From an uncultured Dorea sp. (GTDB lineage: Bacteria; Bacillota; Clostridia; Lachnospirales; Lachnospiraceae), in contig CANDQP010000011.1 of assembly GCA_947388185.1 (NCBI GenBank), positions 1 through 45,354 of the forward strand: a stretch of DNA of 45,354 bases, in the 5' to 3' direction. Positions within the stretch are counted from its first letter, which is position 1; the number at the start of each line of letters is the position of its first letter. Positions 18,100-27,983 of the stretch are shown piece after piece. The notes below the pieces were generated by a model. The model was not told the origin of the DNA. It saw only the letters and a list, made by a program, of their open reading frames with translations, and made no database searches. A program made the translations under genes and the position numbers.

Positions 18100-19839
18100 A
18101 TGAAGGAAAAATTAAAGAAATTATTTGCTTACTACGGCCCCTATAAGAAACTGTTCTACAGCGATATGTTTTTTGCGATCCTGGGGGCTGCGGTAACGCT
18201 GATCATACCGTTGGTGGTCAGATATATCACCAATGAGGTCGTTTATTTTGACGCGGCCGGGGCCAGGGCTTCGGTCCTTAAGCTCGGTGCAGTGATGGTC
18301 GCCCTGGTGCTGCTGGAGATCTTCTGTAATTTTTATATTGCGTATTTCGGGCATATCATGGGGGCGAGGATGGAAGCGGATATGCGCAGGGATATCTTCG
18401 GGCATTATCAGAAGCTTACCTTCGCGTTCTATGATAATCAGAAGGTAGGGCATCTCCTGTCCCGGATCACAAGCGACCTGTTCGATATCAGCGAGCTTCT
18501 GCATCACGGACCGGAGGACCTGGTCATATCCGTGATCAAGATCATTGGTTCGTTTACGATCCTTCTGATGGTCAATGTGAAGCTGGCGTTTGTGGCGTTC
18601 GCATTTATTCCGGTGATGGCGGCATTTGCGTTCTACTATAACGGTAAGATGGGAAAGGCATTTCAGAAGAACCGTGAGAAGATCGCGGAGATCAACAGCC
18701 AGATCGAGGACAGCCTGTCAGGGATCCGCGTGGTGAAGTCATTTGCCAATGAACGGGAAGAGATGAAGAAGTTCAAGAGAGGGAATGACAACTTCGTGGC
18801 GGCGAAGAAGGTCAGCTACAAGTATATGGGGATCTATAATTCCGGTCTTGGAGCTATGAGCACGTTGATCACGGTGGTGGTCCTGGTCGTGGGTGTCTGC
18901 ATGATGCTGGACGGGGCGGTGACGCTGACAGACCTGATCACATTCCTTCTGTATATCAATAATTTTACCGATCCGGTCAAGAAGCTGGTCACATTCACAG
19001 AGCAGTTCCAGAACGGGTATTCCGGATTCGAGCGTTTCCTTGAGATCCTCTCGATCGCGCCGGATATCAAGGATAAGCCGGAGGCGGTATCGGTGGGACA
19101 GATGAAAGGCGAGATCGAATTCAAAGATGTGTCTTTCCAGTATGAGGAGCAGAATGAGAAGGTGCTGAACCACATTAATCTTAAGGTGGATGCGGGAGAT
19201 TATATGGCGCTCGTAGGTCCGTCCGGGGTTGGCAAGACGACGATGTGCAGCCTGATCCCCAGATTCTATGAGGTGTCCTCGGGAGCGATCACGATCGATG
19301 GGATAGATATCCGGGATATGAAGCTTGATGATCTGCGCAGCAATGTGGGGATCGTCCAGCAGGACGTGTATCTGTTCGCGGGAACGGTGCTTGACAATAT
19401 CCGCTACGGCAGGATGGATGCGACGGATGAGGAGGTTGTAAGGGCGGCGAAGAATGCCAACGCCCATGAATTTATCATGGGGCTGCCCCACGGCTACCAT
19501 ACGGATATCGGACAGAGGGGCGTGAAGCTCTCAGGCGGGCAGAAGCAGAGACTGTCAATCGCGAGAGTATTTCTGAAGAACCCGCCGATCCTGATCTTCG
19601 ATGAGGCGACTTCGGCTCTGGATAACGAGAGCGAGCAGGTGGTGCAGAGATCGCTGGAAGGCCTGGCAAGACAGAGGACCACGTTTGTGATTGCCCACAG
19701 GCTCACAACGATCCAGAATGCACAGAAGATCCTGGTATTGACGGAAGACGGGATCGCAGAGGAAGGTACACATGAGGAATTGCTTCAGAAGAAAGGAATC
19801 TACGAAGCATTGTACCATCGTAATTTTGAGAATATATAA
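18100..19839 (+). CDS. ABC transporter, fused permease/ATP-binding protein (MsbA/multidrug exporter-like)
   Basis: ORF 579 aa; VGPSGVGKTTMCSLIPRFY, KLSGGQKQRLSIARVFLKNPPILIFDEATSALD, AHRLTTI. Confidence 0.95.
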   Translation: MKEKLKKLFAYYGPYKKLFYSDMFFAILGAAVTLIIPLVVRYITNEVVYFDAAGARASVLKLGAVMVALVLLEIFCNFYIAYFGHIMGARMEADMRRDIFGHYQKLTFAFYDNQKVGHLLSRITSDLFDISELLHHGPEDLVISVIKIIGSFTILLMVNVKLAFVAFAFIPVMAAFAFYYNGKMGKAFQKNREKIAEINSQIEDSLSGIRVVKSFANEREEMKKFKRGNDNFVAAKKVSYKYMGIYNSGLGAMSTLITVVVLVVGVCMMLDGAVTLTDLITFLLYINNFTDPVKKLVTFTEQFQNGYSGFERFLEILSIAPDIKDKPEAVSVGQMKGEIEFKDVSFQYEEQNEKVLNHINLKVDAGDYMALVGPSGVGKTTMCSLIPRFYEVSSGAITIDGIDIRDMKLDDLRSNVGIVQQDVYLFAGTVLDNIRYGRMDATDEEVVRAAKNANAHEFIMGLPHGYHTDIGQRGVKLSGGQKQRLSIARVFLKNPPILIFDEATSALDNESEQVVQRSLEGLARQRTTFVIAHRLTTIQNAQKILVLTEDGIAEEGTHEELLQKKGIYEALYHRNFENI

Positions 19840-19842
19840 GAG

Positions 19843-19870
19843 GCCGCCGGGACTGTCAGCGGCGGCTTTT
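19843..19870 (+). terminator. GC-rich hairpin plus T-run after the ABC transporter
   Basis: GCCGCCG-ggactgtcag-CGGCGGC-tttt. Confidence 0.7.
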
Positions 19871-19885
19871 GAAGGAGAGAGACGG

Positions 19886-20056
19886 ATGGAGTTTCATAAG
19901 AGAATGCAGGCTTCTATGCTGATCGTCATCATAGTCTGCATGATGTGTGTATCGACGGTGCTTGCCAGGGAAGACAGGCTTGCCAGGGCCAGGGAAGAGC
20001 AGAATTCCGGATTATATATTACCTGCGGAGCAGAGGATTCTGAACCGGATATGTAA
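19886..20056 (+). CDS. small (56 aa) hypothetical protein with N-terminal hydrophobic segment
   Basis: MEFHKRMQASMLIVIIVCMMCVSTVLAREDRLARAREEQNSGLYITCGAEDSEPDM; RBS gaaggagag upstream. Confidence 0.5.
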   Translation: MEFHKRMQASMLIVIIVCMMCVSTVLAREDRLARAREEQNSGLYITCGAEDSEPDM

Positions 20057-20168
20057 GGCTGCCGCTTTCAGGTGCGCGATCCTGTACGGATACATAAAGA
20101 CAAGACAGATTCGGCATAATAATTGGAGTGCAGGGATCTGTAAATTGATAGATAAGAGAAGGTTAAGG

Positions 20169-21080
20169 ATGGAAGAGGTACAATTTAAAAGAGCTGAATT
20201 AGAAGATAAAGATATCATCAGTCATTATTTTGCTCATCATACGAGCCGGAGCTGCGAGAGGACATTTGCCAACGTATACTTATGGTCCAGGCAGTATCCG
20301 GTCAAATGGGCGATCGTAGAGAATGCGCTGGTATTCAAGAGTGAGGATGAGGAGCACCTTGCTTTTGCCTATCCGGCAGGAGAGCCTTCGGATGTGAAGA
20401 AGGCGCTTGAGGTTCTGATGGAATACAGTAAGGACCATGGAGTTCCGTTTCAGATGTATAATCTGACGCCGGATAATTTTGCACAGTTGGAAGAGTGGTA
20501 TCCCGGAAGATTCCAGATCGAATATGACAGGGACAGTGCGGACTATGTCTATGAGTCTGAGAAGCTTGCGACTTTGTCCGGGAAGAAGCTGCACGGCAAA
20601 CGCAATCATATCAACAAGTTTAAGGCGTTATATGGCGATCGCTGGTCCTATGAGGCTATCACGAAGGATAACGTGGAAGAATGCTTCCAGATGGCGCTTA
20701 AGTGGCGGGATCAGAATGGATGTGAGGACGACCCTGAGAAGCGGGGAGAGATCTGTGTTACGATGAACGCCCTGCGTCTGTTTGAGGAGCTGGAGCTGAA
20801 GGGCGGTATCTTGAAGATCGACGGGGAAGTGGTGGCATTTACCATCGGGGAACCGGTCTGTTCGGATACGTTCGTAGTCCACATCGAGAAGGCATTCGCG
20901 GATGTGGAGGGCGCATATCCGATGATCAACCAACAGTTCGTAGAGCATGAGTGTATGGATTATCCTTATGTGAACAGAGAAGAGGATACAGGTGCGGAAG
21001 GTCTGAGGAAGGCGAAGCTGTCTTATCGTCCGGTCTTCATGGTGGAGAAGGGCGATGTGACTGAGATCACGACGGCATAA
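20169..21080 (+). CDS. DUF2156 / phosphatidylglycerol lysyltransferase-like (GNAT-fold) protein
   Basis: Start MEEVQFKRAELEDKDIISHYF at 20169; KLHGKRNHINKFKALYGDRWSYEAI, VAFTIGEPVCSDTFVVHIEKAFADVEGAYPMINQQF. Confidence 0.85.
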   Translation: MEEVQFKRAELEDKDIISHYFAHHTSRSCERTFANVYLWSRQYPVKWAIVENALVFKSEDEEHLAFAYPAGEPSDVKKALEVLMEYSKDHGVPFQMYNLTPDNFAQLEEWYPGRFQIEYDRDSADYVYESEKLATLSGKKLHGKRNHINKFKALYGDRWSYEAITKDNVEECFQMALKWRDQNGCEDDPEKRGEICVTMNALRLFEELELKGGILKIDGEVVAFTIGEPVCSDTFVVHIEKAFADVEGAYPMINQQFVEHECMDYPYVNREEDTGAEGLRKAKLSYRPVFMVEKGDVTEITTA

Positions 21081-21122
21081 TTCCGACAGGAAGCGGGATC
21101 CGCCGGCAAAGGAGAGAAGAGT

Positions 21123-22310
21123 ATGATAGCAGAGAAGATGAAGAATATGGTGGCGAACAGTTCGGCCATCCGGGCAATGTTTGAAGAGGGAAACCGTCTT
21201 GCACAGATCTACGGAGCTGAGAATGTGTTTGATTTCAGCCTTGGGAATCCCAATGTGGCGGCGCCGGAGGCGGTTAAGGAAGCGATCACAGAGTTATTGG
21301 ATGAGAGTGACCCGGTGGTCCTTCACGGATATACCAACAGCAATTCCGGTTATGCGGATGTGCGGGAGACGGTAGCGAAGTCATTGAACGAACGCTTTGG
21401 GACGAATTTTGAAGGGAAGAATATCGTGATGTCCGTGGGCGCGGCAGGCGGATTGAATGTAATCTTGAAGACCCTGATCAATCCGGGGGACGAGGTGATC
21501 GCGTTTGCGCCTTATTTCGGTGAATACCGTTCTTATACGAATAATTATGACGGTGTGTTGGTGGAGGTTTCTCCGAATACCGTGGATTTTCAACCGAAGC
21601 TTGACGAATTCGAGCAGAAGATCACGCCGAAGACGAAGGCGGTGATCGTGAACACACCGAACAATCCGACGGGAGTGGTCTATTCGGAAGAGACGATCAA
21701 GAAGCTGGCGTCTATCATGGAAGCAAAGCAGAAGGAATATGGGACAGAGATCTATCTGATCTCAGACGAGCCGTACCGTGAGCTTGTGTACGATGGGGTC
21801 AGGGTACCGTATCTTACGAAATATTATGACAATACCATCGTGGGCTATTCTTATAGTAAGTCCTTGTCTCTGCCGGGAGAGCGTATCGGATATCTGGTGA
21901 TTCCGGATGAGGTGAAGGACAGTGAGGAAGTGCTTGCGGCGGCTAATGTGGCGACCCGTATCCTGGGATTCGTCAACGCGCCGACTCTGCAGCAGAAGCT
22001 GGTTGCCAAGTGTATCAATGAGAAGACGGATATATCCTATTATGACAGGAACAGAGAGACACTGTATAATGGTTTGCGGGAGTGTGGTTTCGAGTGCATC
22101 AAGCCGCAGGGGGCGTTCTATCTCTTCGTGAAATCTCCCGCGGCGGATGAGAAGGAATTCTGTGCGGCAGCGAAGAAGTATAACCTTCTGCTGGTGCCGG
22201 GAAGTTCCTTCGCATGCCCGGGCTATGTAAGGCTTGCGTACTGTGTGGCTTATGAGACTATTGTGAATTCTCTGCCGAAATTCAGAGAATTAGCCGGGGA
22301 GTATTTTTAA
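21123..22310 (+). CDS. pyridoxal phosphate-dependent aminotransferase (aspartate aminotransferase family)
   Basis: ORF 395 aa; NTPNNPTGVVYSEE, SDEPYRELVYDG, SYSKSLSLPGERIGYL. Confidence 0.93.
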   Translation: MIAEKMKNMVANSSAIRAMFEEGNRLAQIYGAENVFDFSLGNPNVAAPEAVKEAITELLDESDPVVLHGYTNSNSGYADVRETVAKSLNERFGTNFEGKNIVMSVGAAGGLNVILKTLINPGDEVIAFAPYFGEYRSYTNNYDGVLVEVSPNTVDFQPKLDEFEQKITPKTKAVIVNTPNNPTGVVYSEETIKKLASIMEAKQKEYGTEIYLISDEPYRELVYDGVRVPYLTKYYDNTIVGYSYSKSLSLPGERIGYLVIPDEVKDSEEVLAAANVATRILGFVNAPTLQQKLVAKCINEKTDISYYDRNRETLYNGLRECGFECIKPQGAFYLFVKSPAADEKEFCAAAKKYNLLLVPGSSFACPGYVRLAYCVAYETIVNSLPKFRELAGEYF

Positions 22311-22313
22311 GTT

Positions 22314-23372
22314 ATGAGAGCATTTGAGAATAATATCCGTAAGGTGGAGCCTTACGTGCCGGGGGAGCAGCCCCAGAATAAAGTGATCAAGCTGAATACC
22401 AATGAGAACCCGTATCCGCCGTCTCCCAAGGTGACGGAAGCACTTGCGAAGCTGGATCCGGACCGGTTCAGGCTCTATCCGGACCCGACCTGCGGGCCGT
22501 TGGTGGAAGCGCTTGCGGAATTCTATCATGTGGATCCGGACCAGGTATTCGTGGGAGTGGGTTCTGATGATGTGCTGTCCATGTGTTTCCTGACGTTTTT
22601 TAACTCCGGGAAGCCGATTCTATTCCCGGATATTACATATTCTTTCTACAAGGTCTGGGCCGAGCTTTACCGGATTCCTTATGAATGCCAGAGGCTTGAC
22701 GGGAACTTCCGGATCGTGAAGGAAGATTATTATAAGGAGAACGGAGGGGTCATCTTCCCGAATCCCAATGCGCCGACGGCCATTTACGAGGAGCTGGATT
22801 TTGTGGAGGATATCATTCGTGCGAATCCGGACGTGATCGTGATCGTGGATGAGGCGTATATTGATTTTGCGGGCCGTTCTGCACTGGAGCTGATCGGTAA
22901 GTATGATAATCTGATCGTGGTGCAGACCTTCTCCAAGGCGAGATCTATGGCGGGGATGCGGATCGGCTACGCCATCAGTAATCCGGTATTGATCAAATAT
23001 TTAAATGATGCAAAGTATTCTTTTAATTCTTATACCATGAACCAGGCGGCGCTTGTGTGCGGTGTGGAAGCGGTGAAAGACCGGGAATATTTCGAAGAAG
23101 GGATCCGTAAGATTATAGAGACGAGGGAGTGGGCGAAGGATAAGCTTGACAGGCTTGGCTTTATCTGCCTTGACTCCAGTGCGAACTTCATCTTCGCCAT
23201 GCATCCGGACTATGATGCGAAGGAGCTGTTCGAGGCGATGAAGGCGAACGGGATCTATGTCCGGTACTGGGGGAGCGAGCGGATCGAGCAGTATATGCGG
23301 ATCACGATCGGAACCAGGGAAGAGATGGAAGAGTTGTTCCGTTTCCTTGAAAAATATATGGGAGTGAAATAA
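22314..23372 (+). CDS. hisC: histidinol-phosphate aminotransferase
   Basis: ORF 352 aa; KLNTNENPYPPSP, VDEAYIDFAG, TFSKARSMAGMRIGYAI. Confidence 0.9.
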   Translation: MRAFENNIRKVEPYVPGEQPQNKVIKLNTNENPYPPSPKVTEALAKLDPDRFRLYPDPTCGPLVEALAEFYHVDPDQVFVGVGSDDVLSMCFLTFFNSGKPILFPDITYSFYKVWAELYRIPYECQRLDGNFRIVKEDYYKENGGVIFPNPNAPTAIYEELDFVEDIIRANPDVIVIVDEAYIDFAGRSALELIGKYDNLIVVQTFSKARSMAGMRIGYAISNPVLIKYLNDAKYSFNSYTMNQAALVCGVEAVKDREYFEEGIRKIIETREWAKDKLDRLGFICLDSSANFIFAMHPDYDAKELFEAMKANGIYVRYWGSERIEQYMRITIGTREEMEELFRFLEKYMGVK

Positions 23373-23382
23373 GGAGGATATT

Positions 23383-23895
23383 ATGACAGAATCTTTAGTA
23401 CAGAGTATTATCGACGTCTTGGGTGGGAGCGTTGGAAAGGAAGCGATCGTATTCATCATATCGATGATCCCGATCCTGGAGCTTCGAGGCGCGCTTCTGG
23501 TTGCCGGACCGCTGCTTGGTGTTCCGGTGGCGAAGGCGATACCGCTCTGTATCATAGGGAATATCATTCCGGTGCCTTTTATCCTGCTTCTGATCACGCC
23601 TGTTTTCAAATGGATGAAGGGGACGAAGCTCTTCAAGCCTATGGTGGATAAGCTGGAATCAAAGGCCATGAGCAAGAGCGACAAGATCGAGAAATATGAG
23701 TTCTGGGGATTGGTGCTGTTCGTGGGGATCCCGCTTCCGGGAACCGGAGCATGGACGGGGTCGCTGATCGCGGCGCTGCTTGGCGTGAAGTTCAAGAAAG
23801 CGTTCCCGGCGGTGATCCTTGGGATCTGTATGGCGACAGTGATCATGTGGTTTATCTCTTATGTGCTTCTTGGCGGGGTGCATGTGCTGGGTTAA
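23383..23895 (+). CDS. small multidrug export protein (COG2426-like membrane protein)
   Basis: ORF 170 aa; IPILELRGALLVAGPLLGVPVAKA, FVGIPLPGTGAWTGSLIAALLG. Confidence 0.85.
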   Translation: MTESLVQSIIDVLGGSVGKEAIVFIISMIPILELRGALLVAGPLLGVPVAKAIPLCIIGNIIPVPFILLLITPVFKWMKGTKLFKPMVDKLESKAMSKSDKIEKYEFWGLVLFVGIPLPGTGAWTGSLIAALLGVKFKKAFPAVILGICMATVIMWFISYVLLGGVHVLG

Positions 23896-23906
23896 ATGAA
23901 TGAATC

Positions 23907-23942
23907 AAAAATGCAAAGCTCGTGACCGGGCTTTGCATTTTT
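23907..23942 (+). terminator. Rho-independent terminator
   Basis: AAAAATGCAAAGC-tcgtgaccgg-GCTTTGCATTTTT, perfect 13-bp stem. Confidence 0.9.
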
Positions 23943-24035
23943 GTTAAGTTTACGGAAAGGAAAGTCTATCTGTTTTTTTTTGCCAAGGTATGTTAAAATG
24001 ATTACAAACATAGAAATAGATAAGGAGATTGTGAT

Positions 24036-24995
24036 ATGGACAAGTTATATGACGTAACCGCATTGGGCGAGATGTTGATTGATTTTACGATGAACGGGCA
24101 GAGCGATCAGGGGAATAATCTGTTTGAGGCATGCCCGGGCGGCGCTCCGTGCAATGTACTTGCTATGCTGAACAAGCTTGGAAGGAAGACTGCATTTATC
24201 GGCAAGGTAGGGGAGGATCAGTTCGGGCGTCTGCTTAAGGGGACGATCGATGAGCTTGGGATCGAGACGAAGGGCCTGATACTGGATAAGGAGATCCATA
24301 CGACGCTGGCATTCGTACATACATTTCCGGACGGGGACAGGGAGTTTTCTTTCTACCGTAAGCCGGGGGCGGATATGATGCTGGCAGAGGATGAAGTGGA
24401 TTATGACTTGATCCGTCAGTCGAAGGTGTTCCATTTCGGTACGTTGTCTATGACGGACGAGCCGGTGAAGACGGCAACGAAGAAGGCGTTGGAGGTTGCG
24501 AAGGAAGCGGGATGTCTGATCACATTTGATCCGAATCTTCGTCCGCCCCTCTGGTCATCCCTGGATGAGGCGAAGGAGCAGATGAAGTATGGTTTTGAAT
24601 ATTGTGACGTGCTGAAGATCTCCGATAACGAGATTCAGTTTATTTCCGGCAAGGAGGACTATGATGAGGGGATCCGCTATCTCCAGGACAGATATCATAT
24701 CCCGCTTATCTTCCTGACGATGGGGAAGGAAGGAAGCCGGGCTTACTATAAGGATCTGCGTGTGGAGCGCGAAGGCTTCACCGTGAAGGCTATCGAGACG
24801 ACGGGAGCGGGAGATACTTTCTGCGGCTGTGCGATCAACGGAGTCCTGACGCATGGGCTTGAGAACCTGACGGAAGAGGTATTGGGAGATATCCTTACCT
24901 ATGCCAACGGAGGCGCTGCGCTGATCACCATGAAGAAGGGCGCGATCCGCTCTATGCCGAATCCGGAAGATATCGAAGCGCTTCTTAAGAATTAG
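24036..24995 (+). CDS. PfkB family carbohydrate kinase (fructokinase-like)
   Basis: ORF 319 aa; GGAPCNVLAMLNKLGRKTAFIGKVGEDQFG, ETTGAGDTFCGCAINGVL. Confidence 0.93.
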   Translation: MDKLYDVTALGEMLIDFTMNGQSDQGNNLFEACPGGAPCNVLAMLNKLGRKTAFIGKVGEDQFGRLLKGTIDELGIETKGLILDKEIHTTLAFVHTFPDGDREFSFYRKPGADMMLAEDEVDYDLIRQSKVFHFGTLSMTDEPVKTATKKALEVAKEAGCLITFDPNLRPPLWSSLDEAKEQMKYGFEYCDVLKISDNEIQFISGKEDYDEGIRYLQDRYHIPLIFLTMGKEGSRAYYKDLRVEREGFTVKAIETTGAGDTFCGCAINGVLTHGLENLTEEVLGDILTYANGGAALITMKKGAIRSMPNPEDIEALLKN

Positions 24996-25033
24996 TACGT
25001 TTAATTATCATAAACAGGGGAATAATCAAGATT

Positions 25034-26374
25034 ATGAGACTACGCAGAATGCTGGCCGTCTGGGCAGCGAAAATTACTGAAAAAGCCAGTGTCCATATCT
25101 TCCACCGGCAGGGTGTGACGTGGGCGGGGAAGATCGCGCTTCGGGTCTACCCCTCCATCCTTAAGGAGCTTGCAGGCCAGGTGAAGAAGGATGTCTTCAT
25201 CGTCTGCGGTACGAACGGCAAGACGACGACGAACAACATGCTCTGTGCGGCGATCGAGGCAGAGGGGTATCGTGTCGTCTGCAATCATACCGGTTCGAAT
25301 ATGCTGAACGGAGTGGTGGCAGCATTTGCCTTGAGTGCAGGGATCAGCGGCAATCTTAATGCGGATTATGCCTGTATCGAGATTGATGAGGCGTCCACAA
25401 GAAGGGTATTTCCGCACTTTAAGCCGGATTATATGGTGCTTACGAACCTGTTCCGGGATCAGTTAGACCGGTATGGCGAGATCGACATCACCATGAATAT
25501 CTTAAAAGAAGTGATGCAGTCCGCGCCGAAGATGAAGGTGATCGTCAACGGGGATGATGCGCTGTCTGCGTTTCTTGCCATGGACAGCGGCAATGAATAT
25601 ATCACCTACGGGATCAGCGAACAGGTCACAGACGACAGGGATTCCCACGAGATCCGGGAGGGACGTTTCTGCAAGCGCTGCGGCGCGCCGCTGAAATACC
25701 GGTTCTATCATTACAGCCAGTTGGGGGATTATGCCTGTACCGGATGTGAATTTGGAAGACCCAGGCCGGATTATGACGGATCGGATATCGAGATGGGCGA
25801 GGGGCTTGCATTTACCGTTGAGGGCAGAAGGCTTCATGCGGACTATAAAGGCTTCTATAATATCTACAATATCCTTGCGGCTTACGCCGCCGTCCGCACC
25901 GGAGGGATCGATGCGGGGCATTTTAATGCGATGCTTGCAGGCTTCAACCCGGAGAACGGGCGTATGGAGGAATTCGGGATTGACGGTACGAAGGTGGTAC
26001 TGAATCTTGCCAAGAATCCGGCGGGCTTCAACCAGAATATTTCTGCGGTGATGCAGGATGAGACACGTAAGGACGTGATTATTGTCATCAATGACAATGC
26101 CCAGGACGGCACGGATATCTCCTGGCTGTGGGATGTGGATTTCGACCGGTTTAAGGAGGCTAATACGGAGTGTATCACCGTCAGCGGGATCCGTTGTTAC
26201 GATATGGGGCTTCGGCTGAAATATGTGGATATCCCCGCGATGCTTGAGCCGGATGTGGAGAAGGCGGTCAGAGAACGGATTGCCAATGGCTGCGGCAACC
26301 TGTATGTACTGGTGAATTATACGGCGCTTTTTAGCACCAGGAACGTGCTTAAGAGATTGGAGGGAGAGAAGTGA
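25034..26374 (+). CDS. murT: lipid II isoglutaminyl synthase, Mur ligase-like subunit
   Basis: ORF 446 aa; FIVCGTNGKTTTNNML, Zn-ribbon CKRCGAPLKY..YACTGCEFGRP, DUF1727-like C-terminus; overlaps gatD by 4 nt. Confidence 0.95.
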   Translation: MRLRRMLAVWAAKITEKASVHIFHRQGVTWAGKIALRVYPSILKELAGQVKKDVFIVCGTNGKTTTNNMLCAAIEAEGYRVVCNHTGSNMLNGVVAAFALSAGISGNLNADYACIEIDEASTRRVFPHFKPDYMVLTNLFRDQLDRYGEIDITMNILKEVMQSAPKMKVIVNGDDALSAFLAMDSGNEYITYGISEQVTDDRDSHEIREGRFCKRCGAPLKYRFYHYSQLGDYACTGCEFGRPRPDYDGSDIEMGEGLAFTVEGRRLHADYKGFYNIYNILAAYAAVRTGGIDAGHFNAMLAGFNPENGRMEEFGIDGTKVVLNLAKNPAGFNQNISAVMQDETRKDVIIVINDNAQDGTDISWLWDVDFDRFKEANTECITVSGIRCYDMGLRLKYVDIPAMLEPDVEKAVRERIANGCGNLYVLVNYTALFSTRNVLKRLEGEK

Positions 26375-27105
26375 CGGATGTGACAGGGAAGAAGATCACC
26401 ATCGGGCATCTCTATCCGGATCTCTTGAATCTGTATGGAGACCGGGGCAATATTGCATGTATGATGCAGAGGTGCATCTGGCGAGGGATAGAAGCGGAGA
26501 CGATAGAATTCAATACGGGAGATGCGATTGATTTCACGAAGCTGGATATCGTGCTCCTTGGAGGCGGTTCGGACCGGGAGCAGGCGATCGTCTGCCGGAA
26601 TCTATTGGAGATCCAGGGACGGTTCAAGGAATATGTTGAGGATAACGGCGTTGTGATTGCGGTCTGCGGCGGTTATCAGCTCCTTGGGAAATATTACAAG
26701 ACGGATGCGGGGACGATCGAGGGCCTCGATCTGGTGGATATATACACAGAACAGGAAGAAGGGCGTCTGATCGATAACATCGTTCTTCAAAGCGATCTGG
26801 CAGATATGCCGGTTGTGGGATTCGAGAATCACGGCGGACGCACTTATATCAATGATAACAAGCCTTTTGGGAGAGTTCTGTATGGATCCGGCAATGACGG
26901 GAAGAGCGGCTATGAGGGGGTTGTCTATAAGAATGTGATCGGAACCTACCTGCATGGTCCGCTGCTCCCCAAGAATCCGCAGGTCTGCGATCATCTGATC
27001 CGGAAGGCGCTGGAGCGCAGATACGGTGAGGCGGAGTTGGAAGCGTTGGATGATTGTCTGGAAAAGAGGGCGAATGCGTATATTTACAATAGATTTGTCA
27101 AATGA
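26371..27105 (+). CDS. gatD: lipid II isoglutaminyl synthase, glutamine amidotransferase subunit
   Basis: ORF 244 aa; HLYPDLLNLYGDRGNIACM, VIAVCGGYQLLGKYY, GTYLHGPLLPKNP. Confidence 0.95.
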   Translation: MTDVTGKKITIGHLYPDLLNLYGDRGNIACMMQRCIWRGIEAETIEFNTGDAIDFTKLDIVLLGGGSDREQAIVCRNLLEIQGRFKEYVEDNGVVIAVCGGYQLLGKYYKTDAGTIEGLDLVDIYTEQEEGRLIDNIVLQSDLADMPVVGFENHGGRTYINDNKPFGRVLYGSGNDGKSGYEGVVYKNVIGTYLHGPLLPKNPQVCDHLIRKALERRYGEAELEALDDCLEKRANAYIYNRFVK

Positions 27106-27118
27106 TGTATAAGGCGGG

Positions 27119-27358
27119 ATGTGTATGAGACAGGACAGATTCAAGATGGAGAGAGAAGGACTGGTGGAAGAGGGCCAGGAGGTTGAGATCAGTGAGAGGA
27201 GCGCTGTGACAGGGCAGTACACGTATCTGGTGGAGCCGTCCATCGCCATGTCCGGAATCTACAGGACCAGCGAGAGGATTCTTGCGCGTAAGGGTATCAT
27301 CAGGAAGATCGAGAAGACGGACAAGGGCTTCTATCTTCTGGTGGAGACGGAAGGATAG
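27119..27358 (+). CDS. hypothetical protein (79 aa)
   Basis: Short ORF co-directional and close to gatD; start may be 27125 (MRQDRF). Confidence 0.6.
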   Translation: MCMRQDRFKMEREGLVEEGQEVEISERSAVTGQYTYLVEPSIAMSGIYRTSERILARKGIIRKIEKTDKGFYLLVETEG

Positions 27359-27438
27359 GGGCGCTGTCCGTTGACACTGAACGAAAAAGCACATATAATA
27401 GATGAAGAGGATGAAAAGAGAGCGGGGGAAATGGACGG

Positions 27439-27897
27439 ATGATTGCAAAAAATGACGAAGCGAAGAGGAGCCAGATCTGGAGGATCGTTATGACGGTTTC
27501 ATCTGTCTTGATCATAGTAGGAGCGGTCCTGTTGCTGATGAAGCTGTTTACAACGAATCCTTTAGAAGGAGAGTGGACGGATGAAGACGGCTTCTTCGAT
27601 ATGGCGATCTCTAAGGACGGGACTTTGGTATTTACGATTCCGGAGGCGGAAGAAGCGGCCAGTGTGGATGTGGATATGAGATATACGATGAATAAGGAAG
27701 AGAAGACGATCACGATCATGGCCGATGAATCTGGATTTCAGAAGCTTGCGGATCAGTCTCAGGGACAGTATACGGAAGACGAGATCAGGAATGCACTGAA
27801 GTCGGTGGTCACCACATTCGATTACAGCGTCGACCAGGAGCGGCTGACACTGACCGAACGTGAATATGGAGAACAGCTTGTATTAGTAAAAGAGTAA
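27439..27897 (+). CDS. hypothetical membrane-anchored protein (DUF5640-like)
   Basis: ORF 152 aa; N-terminal TM VMTVSSVLIIVGAVLLLMKLF then LEGEWTDEDGFFDMAISKDGTLVFTI. Confidence 0.7.
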   Translation: MIAKNDEAKRSQIWRIVMTVSSVLIIVGAVLLLMKLFTTNPLEGEWTDEDGFFDMAISKDGTLVFTIPEAEEAASVDVDMRYTMNKEEKTITIMADESGFQKLADQSQGQYTEDEIRNALKSVVTTFDYSVDQERLTLTEREYGEQLVLVKE

Positions 27898-27901
27898 ATA
27901 A

Positions 27902-27964
27902 ATGAAAGAGGGATTGTTGCACCCGGAGTCGATCGAGTCGGGCAGTGCGGCAGTCCTTTTTCTT
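27902..27964 (+). terminator. long stem-loop with T-run in the gap before ispG
   Basis: gagggattgttgcacccg...cgggcagtgcggcagtccttttt, imperfect stem with G-U pairs. Confidence 0.6.
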
Positions 27965-27983
27965 CAAGAATGAGGAGGTATCT

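Noticed and set aside
18739-19500. 253-aa minus-strand ORF inside the ABC transporter
   Set aside because: Antisense shadow ORF with His/Arg-rich composition; the plus-strand ABC exporter is clearly the real gene.
23001-23846. 281-aa minus-strand ORF across hisC and the COG2426-like gene
   Set aside because: Overlaps two well-supported genes and has no recognisable domain; codon-shadow artefact.
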